64,000 bases of DNA from Tissierellia bacterium (GTDB taxonomy: Bacteria > Bacillota > Clostridia > Tissierellales > Tissierellaceae), in NCBI GenBank assembly GCA_012735245.1, contig JAAYHU010000137.1, positions 37,928 to 101,927 of the forward strand. The letters run 5' to 3'. The position numbers and the translations under genes were made by a program. Within the stretch, counting starts at the first letter, position 1. Every line of letters begins with the position of its first letter. Below the pieces are notes generated by a model. It was not told the origin of the DNA. It was given only the letters and a program-made list of their open reading frames with translations, and did not search any database. Positions 36,227 to 47,215 of the stretch are shown here, piece after piece.

Positions 36227-36820
36227 ATGAAAAAAGTTTTAGCACTTATGGGTAGTCCAAGAAAAGGCAAGAACACAGATATCTTATTAAGCTATCTATT
36301 AGATGGAATAAATAGAGATGAATATAAAATAGAAAGAATTAACTTAGTGGATAAAAAGATTAATTCTTGTACAGGGTGTGATTATTGTGGCCATGTAGAA
36401 GCCTGTATAGAAAAGGACGATATGGACCAAATATATGAAGGTTTTGACACTAGTGATATAATAATCTTAGCAGCTCCAATCTACTTTAACTCCATAAATG
36501 GTTTGACTAAAAACATGATAGATAGGTGTCAAAGATATTGGTCCTTAAAATATAGTCTAGGCAAAAAATACAGAAATACTGAGGATAGAATCGGTATTTT
36601 CTTAGCAGTAGGCGGAGCACCCTATACCTTTGAACAGTTTAATGGTTCAATACCAGTAATAGATTTCTTCTTTAAAGCTATAAACGCAACTTATAAGGGA
36701 AACTATTTTGTATCCAATACTGATAATGTATCCGTAGACAAAAGACCAGAAATCAAAGAAGAGTTATATGAAATAGGAAAGGATATTCAAAACATTAAGG
36801 ACTTCTACATTCAAAGGTAG
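36227..36820 (+). CDS. NAD(P)H-dependent oxidoreductase / flavodoxin-like
   Basis: LALMGSPRKGKNTDILLSYLL...INSCTGCDYC...ILAAPIYFNSINGLTKNMIDRCQRYW. Confidence 0.9.
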   Translation: MKKVLALMGSPRKGKNTDILLSYLLDGINRDEYKIERINLVDKKINSCTGCDYCGHVEACIEKDDMDQIYEGFDTSDIIILAAPIYFNSINGLTKNMIDRCQRYWSLKYSLGKKYRNTEDRIGIFLAVGGAPYTFEQFNGSIPVIDFFFKAINATYKGNYFVSNTDNVSVDKRPEIKEELYEIGKDIQNIKDFYIQR

Positions 36821-36834
36821 AAGTCCTTTTTTAG
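36798..36834 (+). terminator. Terminator-like hairpin
   Basis: AGGACTTCTACATTCAAAGGTAGAAGTCCTTTTTT. Confidence 0.75.
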
Positions 36835-36843
36835 GAGGTAAGT

Positions 36844-37965
36844 ATGATTAGATTTTTAACTGCAGGAGAATCCCATGGAAATTGTTTAATAGGTATAATA
36901 GAAGGCATACCTGCTAACCTCTATTTAGATATAGATTTTATAAATAATGAATTAAAAAGAAGGCAAGGGGGCTTTGGCAGATCGGATAGAATGAAGATTG
37001 AAAATGATAAGGTTAAGATATTATCCGGAGTAAACAATAACTTAACAACTGGTAACCCCATATCCATTTTAATAGAGAATAGGGGTAGAAATATTGAATT
37101 AGTAGAAATTACAAAGCCTAGACCTGGCCATGGAGACTTAGTTGGTGCATTAAAATACAATCAAAAAGGGGGGCGGAATATTTTAGAAAGGGCATCAGCT
37201 AGGGAAACTGCCATGAGGGTGGCCCTAGGCAGTATCTGTAAACTACTACTTAGGGAGTTAAATATTAGCATATATAGCCATGTAATAAATATTGGAGGAG
37301 TAGAAGGGGAAATCAACTATTATAATGGACTTAATTTAGATGATTTAGACTTGGCGGACAAATCAGAGCTTAGGGTACTTGACAAAGAGTCGGAAAAGAA
37401 AATGATTAAAAAGATTGAGGAAGCAAAGGAAGAAGGCAATAGCCTGGGAGGAACTATTGAAATCATAGGAATAAACATACCTGTAGGCCTAGGCAGCCAT
37501 ATAAATTGGGAAAGAAAGTTAGATGCAAGGCTTGCAGCTGCCTTAATGGGCATACAGGGTATAAAGGCAGTAGAAATAGGTTTGGGAACTTATGCCTCAA
37601 AAGTATATGGTTCCAGCTTCCAAGATGAAATAATATATACTGATAAATATAGACGAAAGACCAATAATGCCGGTGGCATAGAAGCTGGAATATCTAATGG
37701 AGAAGATATAGTTTTAAGGGCCACTATGAAGCCTATACCAACTCTGAGGCAACCCTTAGAAACAGTTGATATGATTACTAAGGAAAAAGCACTGGCCCAA
37801 TTTGAAAGATCTGATGTCTGTGCAGTACCTTCTGCCAGCATAGTTGCTGAAAATATGGTAGCCTATATAATAGCAGATGAAATCCTTAGAAAGTTTGGTG
37901 GGGATTTTATGGAAGAGCTTATACTTAACTACAATAATTATATAAAATATTTGGAAAAGAGGTAA
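36844..37965 (+). CDS. aroC: Chorismate synthase
   Basis: FLTAGESHGNCLIGIIEGIPANL...RRQGGFGRSDRMKIE...ERASARETAMRVALG. Confidence 0.97.
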   Translation: MIRFLTAGESHGNCLIGIIEGIPANLYLDIDFINNELKRRQGGFGRSDRMKIENDKVKILSGVNNNLTTGNPISILIENRGRNIELVEITKPRPGHGDLVGALKYNQKGGRNILERASARETAMRVALGSICKLLLRELNISIYSHVINIGGVEGEINYYNGLNLDDLDLADKSELRVLDKESEKKMIKKIEEAKEEGNSLGGTIEIIGINIPVGLGSHINWERKLDARLAAALMGIQGIKAVEIGLGTYASKVYGSSFQDEIIYTDKYRRKTNNAGGIEAGISNGEDIVLRATMKPIPTLRQPLETVDMITKEKALAQFERSDVCAVPSASIVAENMVAYIIADEILRKFGGDFMEELILNYNNYIKYLEKR

Positions 37966-37968
37966 AAA

Positions 37969-39000
37969 ATGAAGTATAAAATAGTAGACAACATATGGGA
38001 TGAGTTAAGGGATTATACACAAGGGGACAATTATATTCTAATAACGGATAAAAACATCTATAGTCTGTATAAAGATAAGATAGATAGGCTCTTAGGTGGA
38101 AAGGATAAGCTCCATCTAATTAAACCAGGGGAAGAAAATAAAAATTTAGGAGAAATAAGAAAAATTTATGATAGCTTAATTGCTAATAATATAGATAGAA
38201 AAGGCCTTGTCCTAGCTTTAGGAGGGGGGATGGTTGGGGATATGGCTGGTTTTGCCGCCTCTACCTATAAAAGGGGAATAAATTATGTCCAAATTCCTAC
38301 AACCCTATTGTCTCAGGTAGATAGTAGCATAGGGGGCAAAACTGCCATAGACCATGGTGGCTTAAAAAATGTAATTGGTTCTTTCCACTTTCCCTTAGAG
38401 ACCTTAATAGATATTAGTTTTTTAACCACCTTAGCTAGAAGGGATATTACTTCTGGCCTAGGGGAGGTAATAAAGTATGGGATTATAGCTGATTATAATT
38501 TTTTTAAATATGTAAAGGAAAATATAGAGGAAATCTATAATAAGAAGGCTGAAGTCTTATACTCCATAGTAAGGAACTCAGTAGAGATAAAAGCTTCAAT
38601 AGTTGAAAGGGATAGATTTGATTTAAACTTAAGACAAATACTTAATTTTGGTCATACTATTGGACATAGTATTGAGTCCTTTTTTAATTATAAAAAGTAT
38701 TATCATGGAGAGGCAGTTATTTTAGGTATGTTGCTTGAAGCTAATATTGCTTATAAAAATGGGCTTATAGGCCATAAATATTATGAAGAAATAAAAGATC
38801 CTTTGGAAAAGCTAGTAGAGCCATATGAATTTAATGAAGAAGAAGTAAATACGCTTCTAAAGCTTATGAAAAATGACAAGAAAAACAGGGAGGGCAAAAT
38901 AGCCTTTATTCTTCCCATAGGTAGGGGAGCAGTGGATATATTTTTTGATGTGGAGGAAAGCACTATAAAAGAGGCTTTTTTCACCTACTATAAGGAGTGA
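37969..39000 (+). CDS. aroB: 3-dehydroquinate synthase
   Basis: ALGGGMVGDMAGFAASTYKRGINYVQIPTTLLSQVDSSIGGKTAIDHGGLKNVIGSFHFP. Confidence 0.97.
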   Translation: MKYKIVDNIWDELRDYTQGDNYILITDKNIYSLYKDKIDRLLGGKDKLHLIKPGEENKNLGEIRKIYDSLIANNIDRKGLVLALGGGMVGDMAGFAASTYKRGINYVQIPTTLLSQVDSSIGGKTAIDHGGLKNVIGSFHFPLETLIDISFLTTLARRDITSGLGEVIKYGIIADYNFFKYVKENIEEIYNKKAEVLYSIVRNSVEIKASIVERDRFDLNLRQILNFGHTIGHSIESFFNYKKYYHGEAVILGMLLEANIAYKNGLIGHKYYEEIKDPLEKLVEPYEFNEEEVNTLLKLMKNDKKNREGKIAFILPIGRGAVDIFFDVEESTIKEAFFTYYKE

Positions 39001-39007
39001 ACTCAGT

Positions 39008-40246
39008 ATGAAAATTAAGGGAATAAAAAGACTAAGAGGTGAAATAAAGGTTCCAGGAGATAAATCTATCTCCCATAGGGCTATTATCTTTGGTGCCATA
39101 AGCAAAGGGGAAACAATAGTTAGTAATATCCTATTGTCAGAGGATACGTTAAAGACTATTCAATGTTTTATAGAAATGGGCATTGAATTTAATATAGATG
39201 AAAAAAACAATAGGATAAAAATATTTGGTAAGGGACTAAATGGACTTAAGGAGCCAAAGAAACCCTTAAATTGCGGAAACTCAGGCACTACAATGAGATT
39301 ATTGTCTGGCCTCCTAGTAGGTCAAAAATTTAAATCAAGGTTAATAGGCGATAGCTCATTAAATAAAAGGCCCATGGATAGGGTTATTGTACCTTTAACT
39401 AAGATGGGCGGAAATATAAAAGGAGTTAATAATAAGTATCCACCTCTTGATATAGAACCAAGTGAAAAACTAAACAGCATAGTATATGAGCTGCCAGTAG
39501 CCAGTGCCCAGGTAAAATCGGCTATTTTATTGGCATCAATTTATAGCAATAGAAGGTCTATTGTAATAGAGAAAAAAGTAACTAGAGACCATACAGAAAG
39601 AATGTTTGAGTATTTTCAGAAAAATGATTTTGTGGGAAGTGAACTCTATGTTCCTGGCGATATTTCCTCTGCTGCTTTCTTTATAGTAGCAGCCACCATA
39701 ATTAAAGGTTCTAATATAGTTTTAAAAGATGTAGGAGTAAATCAAACCAGAACTGGAATTATAGACGTATTAATCCAAATGGGTGCAAAAATAGAAATTA
39801 AAAATATCCGAATTGTAAACAATGAGCCAATTGGAGATATATATGTTTCCTATGCTCCATTGAAGGGAATTGTAATAGATGAAGATCTCATAGGTAGACT
39901 AATTGATGAAATTCCAATCTTGGCTGTAGCAGCGGCTTTTGCAGAAGGTACTACAATTATTAGGGGAGCAGAAGATCTTAAGTTTAAGGAAAGCAATAGG
40001 ATAGAGTCTATTGCCAAGGAGTTAAAGAAAATGTCAGTAGACATAAGTCCTTTGTCTGATGGCCTGATAATAAATGGGGGAAAAAAGCTAAATCCAGCAA
40101 AAGTTTGTAGCCATAGGGATCATAGAATTGCCATGGCCTTATCTATTGCTGCCTTAGCCATAGAAGGTGAAAGTGAAATCTTAGATAGCCAGTGGGTAAA
40201 TATTTCTTATCCTAATTTTTATGATATTATTTGTGCAATTAAATAA
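39008..40246 (+). CDS. aroA: 5-enolpyruvylshikimate-3-phosphate synthase (with shortened segment)
   Basis: VPGDKSISHRAIIFGAI; LNCGNSGTTMRLLSGLL; LPVASAQVKSAILLA; VPGDISSAAFFI; LKFKESNRI; DHRIAMALSIAAL. Confidence 0.95.
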   Translation: MKIKGIKRLRGEIKVPGDKSISHRAIIFGAISKGETIVSNILLSEDTLKTIQCFIEMGIEFNIDEKNNRIKIFGKGLNGLKEPKKPLNCGNSGTTMRLLSGLLVGQKFKSRLIGDSSLNKRPMDRVIVPLTKMGGNIKGVNNKYPPLDIEPSEKLNSIVYELPVASAQVKSAILLASIYSNRRSIVIEKKVTRDHTERMFEYFQKNDFVGSELYVPGDISSAAFFIVAATIIKGSNIVLKDVGVNQTRTGIIDVLIQMGAKIEIKNIRIVNNEPIGDIYVSYAPLKGIVIDEDLIGRLIDEIPILAVAAAFAEGTTIIRGAEDLKFKESNRIESIAKELKKMSVDISPLSDGLIINGGKKLNPAKVCSHRDHRIAMALSIAALAIEGESEILDSQWVNISYPNFYDIICAIK

Positions 40247-40316
40247 TAATTTTTGATTTTTAGTAAACAAAGTTTTATAATTATATTGATAATATAGATT
40301 AATGGAGGTTGTATAG

Positions 40317-40889
40317 ATGAAAAAACTATTACCTATAGCATTATCAAATAGACATATCCATTTAAGTCAAGAGGATTTGGATATATTATTTGGTGAAGGG
40401 TATGAATTGACAAAACTAAGGGACTTGTCTCAACCAGGACAATATGCCTGTGAAGAAAAGGTAGATGTAGTAGGCCCCAAAAATATAATTAAGGGAGTCA
40501 GGATACTAGGACCAGTTAGATCAAGTACACAATTTGAATTATCAATTTCAGATGCCTATACCTTAGGAGTAGAGCCTGTAATTAGAAATTCAGGAGATAT
40601 AAAAGGTACTCCTGGAGCAAAACTTGTAGGGCCAAAGGGTGAAGTTGAATTAAAAGAAGGTTTAATAGTTGCTGCAAGACATATCCATATGCATACTAAG
40701 GATGCAGAAGAATTTGGAGTAAAGGATAAGGATATAGTAAGCGTCAAAGTAAACGGAGAAAGAGGCTTAGTATTTAACAATGTCTTAGTTAGGGTTTCAG
40801 ATGCTTTTCAACTTGAAATGCATGTAGATATTGAAGAAGGTAATGCAGCAGGAGTGAAAAACGGCGATTTAGTAGAACTAATAAAATAA
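40317..40889 (+). CDS. pduL: Phosphate propanoyltransferase PduL
   Basis: [21 protein letters not shown]...[14 protein letters not shown]-like motifs. Confidence 0.93.
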   Translation: MKKLLPIALSNRHIHLSQEDLDILFGEGYELTKLRDLSQPGQYACEEKVDVVGPKNIIKGVRILGPVRSSTQFELSISDAYTLGVEPVIRNSGDIKGTPGAKLVGPKGEVELKEGLIVAARHIHMHTKDAEEFGVKDKDIVSVKVNGERGLVFNNVLVRVSDAFQLEMHVDIEEGNAAGVKNGDLVELIK

Positions 40890-40902
40890 TTGGGTGATTT
40901 AT

Positions 40903-41553
40903 ATGAAAGATATCTTAAGACTTATTGATCATACCTTATTGAAGCCAGATGCTACCAATTCAATGATAGAGGATTTATGTAATGAAGCAATTGAACATAA
41001 TTTCTATGCAGTCTGCGTAAATCCATATTTCGTAAAACTGGCCAAGGATATACTAAGAGATTCCAATATTAAGGTAGCTACAGTTATTGGATTTCCCCTA
41101 GGGGCTAGTACCAAGGAAGTTAAAGCCTTTGAGACCTTAGATGCCATAAAAAATGGTGCAGAAGAAATAGATATGGTAATAAATATTGGAGCCTTAAAAA
41201 ACAAGGATTATGATTTAGTAAAAGAAGATATAAAAGCTGTAGTGGAAGCTGCTAAGGACAAAGCAATAGTTAAGGTAATTATAGAAACCTGCCTACTAAG
41301 CGATGATGAAAAGAAAAAGGCTTGTGAACTATCCTTAGAAGCTGGAGCTCATTTCGTTAAAACTTCCACTGGCTTTTCCACTGGAGGGGCCACTATAGAA
41401 GATGTTAAGCTTATGAAATCCATAGTTGGCAATGAAATGGGAATAAAGGCTTCAGGCGGTATCAGGGACTTGGAAACTGCAAGAAAGATGGTTGAAGCAG
41501 GAGCAACTAGATTAGGCACTAGCTCCGGTGTTAAAATAGCTAAAGAATTTTAA
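40903..41553 (+). CDS. deoC: Deoxyribose-phosphate aldolase
   Basis: [20 protein letters not shown]...[20 protein letters not shown]...KVIIETCLL...[21 protein letters not shown]. Confidence 0.97.
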   Translation: MKDILRLIDHTLLKPDATNSMIEDLCNEAIEHNFYAVCVNPYFVKLAKDILRDSNIKVATVIGFPLGASTKEVKAFETLDAIKNGAEEIDMVINIGALKNKDYDLVKEDIKAVVEAAKDKAIVKVIIETCLLSDDEKKKACELSLEAGAHFVKTSTGFSTGGATIEDVKLMKSIVGNEMGIKASGGIRDLETARKMVEAGATRLGTSSGVKIAKEF

Positions 41554-41619
41554 TAAATTTTCCCTCCCTTGTTATAAATTTTATAAATATTGTAAAACTA
41601 TAGTAAGAGGAGGGATAAT

Positions 41620-42075
41620 TTGAAAAGATATGTATTATTAACCATAATTTTTCTTCTACTTTTGCAAATAGGTTGTACATTTAACCAGAAAGAAGCCCCA
41701 ATTGTTGAGGAACCAGAGGAACCAGATAGAACTATTGAGGTATCAATGGAAGATAGGGCTATAATAGATAGATCAGAAACTTTATCAGACCATGTAGTGG
41801 AACTATTTGGTATAGACGATGCTGCTACAATCATATTAAATGATACAGCCCTTGTTTCTGTAATAATGGCCTATGACAGTGAATTTAACGATGATACAAA
41901 GAACTTAATAAAAGAGACAGTCCTAGAAAGTGATAATGAAATAAAAGAAGTTATTATATCAAATGATGAAAAAACTTTTTTCCAAATAGTAGATATTATA
42001 ACTGATTTAATGAATGGTAATTCCTATGACAACTATGTAAATGAAATCAGCAAATTAATTGAAAAAAGCAAATAA
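41620..42075 (+). CDS. YhcN/YlaJ-like sporulation lipoprotein
   Basis: Lipobox LLLLQIGC; VELFGIDDAATIILNDTALVSVIM resembles YhcN/YlaJ domain. Confidence 0.65.
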   Translation: MKRYVLLTIIFLLLLQIGCTFNQKEAPIVEEPEEPDRTIEVSMEDRAIIDRSETLSDHVVELFGIDDAATIILNDTALVSVIMAYDSEFNDDTKNLIKETVLESDNEIKEVIISNDEKTFFQIVDIITDLMNGNSYDNYVNEISKLIEKSK

Positions 42076-42113
42076 ACTCAACCAAACCCATTCCTTTGAA
42101 TGGGTTTTTTGAA
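42076..42113 (+). terminator. Terminator
   Basis: AAACCCATTCCTTTGAATGGGTTTTTTG. Confidence 0.8.
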
Positions 42114-42196
42114 TTTATTCTTTTTAAACGAAATAATAATATAAGTAACTATAATGGAATTTGGGTATAGTAAAAATAATATGGTAAGAGGGAGGA

Positions 42197-43483
42197 ATGG
42201 AGTTGAGCTTAAAGTCTGAAAAAATACAAATTGGAAATGGAATAAATTTAAACCTAGTGAAAACAGATAAATTTAAATCAAATTTACTGAGCTTTTATTT
42301 TTTGAGGCCTTTAACAAAGGAGGAAGCTACAAAAAATGCTTTACTCCCCTTAGTCTTAAAAAGAGGTACTGATGAATATAAGACAAATTTAGAAATACAG
42401 AAGAAATTAGAAGAAAATTATGGAGCAAACTTAAGTTTGGCTATAAACAAGAGAGGAGAAAAACATGTACTTCGTTTCACAGTGGAAACTGTAAGTGGGG
42501 AATATGTAAGTAACAAAGAATATATTTATGATGTCTTTAATTTGTTAAAGTCTATTATTTTTAATCCTCTCCTAGAGGAAGGATATTTTAAGAAATCCTA
42601 TGTAGACCAGGAAAAGGAAAACTTAAAGAGGAAGATAGAAAGCAGGATAAACGATAAGAGGTCCTATGCCATAGATAGATGTATAGAGGAAATGTGCAAA
42701 AATGAGAGATATAGTATATATTCCTTAGGTAATATAGAAGATCTACCAAAAATAGATGAAAAAGTTTTATATAACCATTATAAGGATTTAATAAAGACCA
42801 GCCCCATTGAAATATTCTATGTAGGTCATTATGATGACAATATGGTTGAGTATATGAAAGAGATGGCTAAAATTGAAAGGAAAAATATAATTAGCATACC
42901 TAGGGAGCAAATAATTAGGGGAGCTAAAACTAAGAATATGGTATATGAAGACTTAAATGTTAATCAAGGTAAATTGGTCCTAGGATACAGAACTGGAATA
43001 CCCTATGAAGATAAATTATATAATGGCCTGTTAATAGGAAGCGATATCTTAGGTGGTGGGCCAAATTCTAAACTATTCAAAAATGTAAGGGAAAAGGAAA
43101 GCTTAGCTTATTATGTTTCGTCTACTGTCTTTAAATATAAGTCCATCATGCTAATAGATGGAGGAATAGAATTTGAAAACTTTGAAAAAACAATAGATAT
43201 AATAAAGGAGCAAATTGAAGAAATACGAAGAGGTAATTTTACAATGAATGATATTGAAATATCAAAAGAATCCTTAAAATCATCTACTATGTCTATAAAA
43301 GATAGTATTTTCCTTATATCCGAGTATTTCTTTAGTCAAATCCTATCCAATGATAACCGTTCTTTAGAAGAAGTCTTAGAGGATATAGATAGGGTTACTA
43401 AGGAAGATGTTGTAGAAGCCATGTCTAGGCTGACCCTAGATACCATTTACTTTATGAGAAATACAAAGGTCATGAATATATAA
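42197..43483 (+). CDS. yfmF: M16-family peptidase-like protein YfmF (non-catalytic partner type)
   Basis: M16 fold, ILGGGPNSKLFKNVREKESLAYYVSSTVF; tandem with yfmH-like. Confidence 0.85.
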   Translation: MELSLKSEKIQIGNGINLNLVKTDKFKSNLLSFYFLRPLTKEEATKNALLPLVLKRGTDEYKTNLEIQKKLEENYGANLSLAINKRGEKHVLRFTVETVSGEYVSNKEYIYDVFNLLKSIIFNPLLEEGYFKKSYVDQEKENLKRKIESRINDKRSYAIDRCIEEMCKNERYSIYSLGNIEDLPKIDEKVLYNHYKDLIKTSPIEIFYVGHYDDNMVEYMKEMAKIERKNIISIPREQIIRGAKTKNMVYEDLNVNQGKLVLGYRTGIPYEDKLYNGLLIGSDILGGGPNSKLFKNVREKESLAYYVSSTVFKYKSIMLIDGGIEFENFEKTIDIIKEQIEEIRRGNFTMNDIEISKESLKSSTMSIKDSIFLISEYFFSQILSNDNRSLEEVLEDIDRVTKEDVVEAMSRLTLDTIYFMRNTKVMNI

Positions 43484-43511
43484 ACTATTGTAGAGAGTGG
43501 AGGGATTAGTT

Positions 43512-44801
43512 TTGGATACAAAAATTTACGAAAGTGAAAAGCTTAAAGAGAAACTTTATTATAAAAAAATGGATTCTGGATTAAAGGTTTTTTTCATACC
43601 AAAGAAGGGTTATACAAAACAGTATGCAATTTTTGCTGCTGATTATGGAAGTATAGATAATGTATTTGTACCCATAGGAGAGAAGGACCCCTTAAAAGTG
43701 CCAGAGGGAATTGCCCATTTTTTGGAGCATAAGCTATTCGAAAGTCCAGAAAATAACCTATTCGAAAAATTTTCTAAATTAGGAGCAAATGTAAATGCTT
43801 ATACAAATTTTAATCAGACAGCCTATTTGTTTTCCTCTACGGAGAATTTTTTTGAAAGCCTTAGCTTACTAATAGATTTCGTTCAAAATCCTTACTTTAC
43901 AGATGAAAATGTAAATAAGGAAAAAGGGATTATAGCCCAGGAAATAAATATGTATCAGGATAATCCTGGATGGAGAGTATTTTTCAACTGCCTGCAAGCC
44001 ATGTACAATGAACATCCTGTTAAAATAGATATTGCAGGCACTATTGAAAGTATACAGAAGATAGATAAGGAACTATTGTACAAATGTTATAATACATTTT
44101 ATAACCCAACAAATATGGTATTATTTGTAATAGGAGATCTTGCCTTTGATGAAATCTTAGATGTGGTAGAAAAATCCCAAAAAAATAATTACGAGAAAGC
44201 TGAAGAAATAAAGAGAATCCTGCCTTTTGAAGATAAAAAAATCAATAAAAAGATTATAGAAGAAAAGATGATGACTGCTGCCCCAATTTTTCATATAGGA
44301 TTTAAAGATTGGGATACTGGATTAACAGGTGAGAAATTAATAAAGAATGACTTAGTAACTAATATTATCTTAGATATTCTCTTTGGTTCAAGCTCTACTT
44401 TTTACAATGACCTGTACGAGGAAGGCTTAATAAATACCAATTTTGGTGGTTACTATACTGGTAAAGAATCCTACGGCCATTCCTTAATAGTGGGTGAATC
44501 TAAGGAGCCTAAAAAGGTTTACGAAAAATTAATACAGTTAATCCAAAAACCTGCTGAAACCCTCCTTTTAGAAGAGGATTTTAATCGAATAAAGAATAAG
44601 ACAATAGGTGAATTTTTAATGGGGCTCAATTCCATTGAGTTTATTGGAAATAACTTTGTTGATTTATATTTTACCGACTTTCTTTTAATAGATTATTTAT
44701 CCCTTTTAGAAAAAGTAGAATATAAAGATATTATACAAAGGTTTAACAGCCATTTTACAGAAGAAAATGTAGTCTTATCTATAATAAATCCACTGGAATA
44801 A
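43512..44801 (+). CDS. yfmH: M16-family zinc peptidase YfmH
   Basis: HFLEHKLFE HxxEH zinc motif; NVNAYTNFNQTAYLFSSTENFFESL. Confidence 0.9.
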   Translation: MDTKIYESEKLKEKLYYKKMDSGLKVFFIPKKGYTKQYAIFAADYGSIDNVFVPIGEKDPLKVPEGIAHFLEHKLFESPENNLFEKFSKLGANVNAYTNFNQTAYLFSSTENFFESLSLLIDFVQNPYFTDENVNKEKGIIAQEINMYQDNPGWRVFFNCLQAMYNEHPVKIDIAGTIESIQKIDKELLYKCYNTFYNPTNMVLFVIGDLAFDEILDVVEKSQKNNYEKAEEIKRILPFEDKKINKKIIEEKMMTAAPIFHIGFKDWDTGLTGEKLIKNDLVTNIILDILFGSSSTFYNDLYEEGLINTNFGGYYTGKESYGHSLIVGESKEPKKVYEKLIQLIQKPAETLLLEEDFNRIKNKTIGEFLMGLNSIEFIGNNFVDLYFTDFLLIDYLSLLEKVEYKDIIQRFNSHFTEENVVLSIINPLE

Positions 44802-44865
44802 ATAGAAAAATAATGTAAATTATGTTATACTAATTCAGTGGACTATTGAGAAAGGCGGTTATGTT

Positions 44866-45594
44866 ATGGACCCAGTTGCATTTGAAATATTTGGCCTGGA
44901 AATTAGATGGTATGGTATTTTAATAGCTTCAGGTGTACTAATAGGTACTATTTTAGCTCTTAGGGAAGCAAGGAGAATTGGCTTTGATGAGGAATTGATT
45001 TTAGATTTGCTCATTTGGGAGGTACCCTTATGTTTAATAGGGGCTAGATTGTACTATGTCATATTTAGTTGGGATTTGTATAAAGATAATCCAATTGAGG
45101 CCTTAAATATAAGGCATGGCGGTTTGGCAATCCATGGAGCCCTTATTACAGCCATAATTGTAGCCATAATATTTACAAGAATTAAGAAAATCAATTTTTG
45201 GACCCTGGCAGATATATGCGGTCCAAGCTTAATCTTAGCCCAAGCCATAGGTAGATGGGGAAATTATATAAATCAGGAAGCCTATGGAGTACCTACAGAT
45301 CTTCCTTGGGGAATTATGGTCAATGGAGTAAAAGTACATCCCACTTTTCTCTATGAATCCATATGGAATTTCTTAGTATTTTTGTTCCTTATTTGGTACA
45401 GGAAAAATAAGAAAAAAGAAGAGGGAGAAGTATTTTTATTGTATCTTTCCTTATATTCATTTATTAGGTTCTTCATAGAAGGCTTAAGAATAGATAGTTT
45501 AATGTGGGGACAGTTTAGGGTTGCTCAAATTGTTAGCATCATTGGTTTTTTCATTCCTCTTATTATCTTTTATATGAAAAGAAAAAAATCATAA
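44866..45594 (+). CDS. lgt: Prolipoprotein diacylglyceryl transferase
   Basis: IRHGGLAIHGALI; AQAIGRWGNYINQEAYG; VHPTFLYESIWN. Confidence 0.97.
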   Translation: MDPVAFEIFGLEIRWYGILIASGVLIGTILALREARRIGFDEELILDLLIWEVPLCLIGARLYYVIFSWDLYKDNPIEALNIRHGGLAIHGALITAIIVAIIFTRIKKINFWTLADICGPSLILAQAIGRWGNYINQEAYGVPTDLPWGIMVNGVKVHPTFLYESIWNFLVFLFLIWYRKNKKKEEGEVFLLYLSLYSFIRFFIEGLRIDSLMWGQFRVAQIVSIIGFFIPLIIFYMKRKKS

Positions 45595-45602
45595 TAGAAA
45601 AT

Positions 45603-45644
45603 GTAGAAAACTGCTGATAAATCAATTTTATCAGCAGTTTTTTT
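45603..45644 (+). terminator. Terminator after lgt
   Basis: AAAACTGCTGATAAATCAATTTTATCAGCAGTTTTTTTG. Confidence 0.85.
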
Positions 45645-45754
45645 GTCTAAATATTGGAATTAGAACCACTTTTTGTCAATATACGACTAAAGTCCTAAAA
45701 TTATTTAAAAAAAAAGGGGTGGAAGTATTTAAACTTATAGTGTAGAATAATAGT

Positions 45755-45780
45755 AAGTGGTGGAAAGTGGAGAGAAGTGG
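45755..45780 (+). promoter_or_regulatory. Probable MraZ operator: three AAGTGG direct repeats phased at 10 bp
   Basis: AAGTGG TGGA AAGTGG AGAG AAGTGG immediately 5' of mraZ. Confidence 0.7.
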
Positions 45781-45809
45781 TAGTAGGTATAATTAAGTGA
45801 GTGGTTGGT

Positions 45810-46241
45810 ATGTTTATTGGTGAATATCAACATACTTTAGATAGTAAGGGAAGGATTATAATTCCCTCAAAATTCAGGGCTGAATTGGGGGAAGTGTTTG
45901 TTATGACCAAGGGCTTGGATAATTGCTTGTTTGTATATCCAAAGTCAGAATGGTCTATACTAGAGGAAAAGTTAAAGCAGCTACCACTTACCAATCGTGA
46001 TGCCAGAGCCTTTGTTAGATTTTTCTTTTCTGGAGCCTGTGAATGTGAGTTAGATAAACAGGGTAGGGTACTTATCCCACCAAATTTAAGGGAACATTCC
46101 AGATTGGAAAAAGATGTAGTCATTATAGGCGTATCAACGAGGATTGAAATATGGAGTAAGGAAGAATGGGATACATACAATAACGATGATAGCTTAAGCT
46201 ATGATAGTATAGCAGAAAAAATGGCTGAGCTAGGAATATAA
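45810..46241 (+). CDS. mraZ: Transcriptional regulator MraZ
   Basis: [27 protein letters not shown]...[30 protein letters not shown]. Confidence 0.97.
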   Translation: MFIGEYQHTLDSKGRIIIPSKFRAELGEVFVMTKGLDNCLFVYPKSEWSILEEKLKQLPLTNRDARAFVRFFFSGACECELDKQGRVLIPPNLREHSRLEKDVVIIGVSTRIEIWSKEEWDTYNNDDSLSYDSIAEKMAELGI

Positions 46242-46254
46242 CAGGGGGTATAAG

Positions 46255-47214
46255 ATGGAGTTTAAACATATACCAGTACTTTTAAATGAAGCCATTGAAG
46301 GGTTAAGGATAAAAGCTAATGGAATATATGTAGATGGTACCTTAGGGGGAGGGGGTCACTCAAGGGAGATTGTAAAGCAGTTAAGTACGGGAAGATTAAT
46401 AGGCATAGACCAGGATATAAATGCACTTAACAAAGCTAAGGAAGTACTTAGGGAGCATGAAGATAGAGTAATTTTTGTTCACAACAATTTTAGAAATATA
46501 GATGATATACTTGATGATTTAGGAATTGAGAAAGTAGATGGGATTCTCTTAGATTTAGGAGTATCTTCCCATCAACTAGACGAAGAAAGCAGGGGATTTT
46601 CTCACAATAAGGATGCCCCCTTAGATATGAGAATGGATGAAACTAAAGATTTTTCAGCTTGGGACGTTGTAAATAAATATTCTGAGGAAGAATTAGCTAG
46701 AATAATTTGGGATTATGGCGAAGAACGGTGGGCCAAAAGAATAGCTAAATTCATAGTAGAAGAAAGAAAGAAAAAGCCAATAGATACTACCTTAGAACTG
46801 GTCAGCATAATTAAAAAGGCAATTCCAAAGAGTGCCAGGAAAGAAGGACATCATCCAGCAAAGAAAACTTTTCAGGGAATTAGGATTGAGGTAAATAGAG
46901 AGTTAGAAGCTTTAAGGGAATCAATCCCTAAAATGGTTAGAAGGTTAAATCCAGGAGGTAGGCTTGCAATTATTACCTTTCATTCCTTAGAGGACAGGAT
47001 AGTGAAGGAAAGCTTTAAGGAATTAAATAAGGACTGCATATGCCCGCCACAATTGCCTCAATGCATATGTAATAAAGTTAAGGAAATAGAGATCATCACA
47101 AGAAAACCTATAGTCCCCACTATAGAGGAGATAAATAAAAACCCTAGATCTAGATCTGCTAAGATTAGGATAGGAGAGAAACTTGGTGTTCTAAATGTAA
47201 AAGGGGGAGAATAA
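46255..47214 (+). CDS. rsmH: 16S rRNA (cytosine1402-N4)-methyltransferase RsmH
   Basis: [13 protein letters not shown]...[16 protein letters not shown]...[17 protein letters not shown]. Confidence 0.98.
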   Translation: MEFKHIPVLLNEAIEGLRIKANGIYVDGTLGGGGHSREIVKQLSTGRLIGIDQDINALNKAKEVLREHEDRVIFVHNNFRNIDDILDDLGIEKVDGILLDLGVSSHQLDEESRGFSHNKDAPLDMRMDETKDFSAWDVVNKYSEEELARIIWDYGEERWAKRIAKFIVEERKKKPIDTTLELVSIIKKAIPKSARKEGHHPAKKTFQGIRIEVNRELEALRESIPKMVRRLNPGGRLAIITFHSLEDRIVKESFKELNKDCICPPQLPQCICNKVKEIEIITRKPIVPTIEEINKNPRSRSAKIRIGEKLGVLNVKGGE

Positions 47215-47215
47215 A

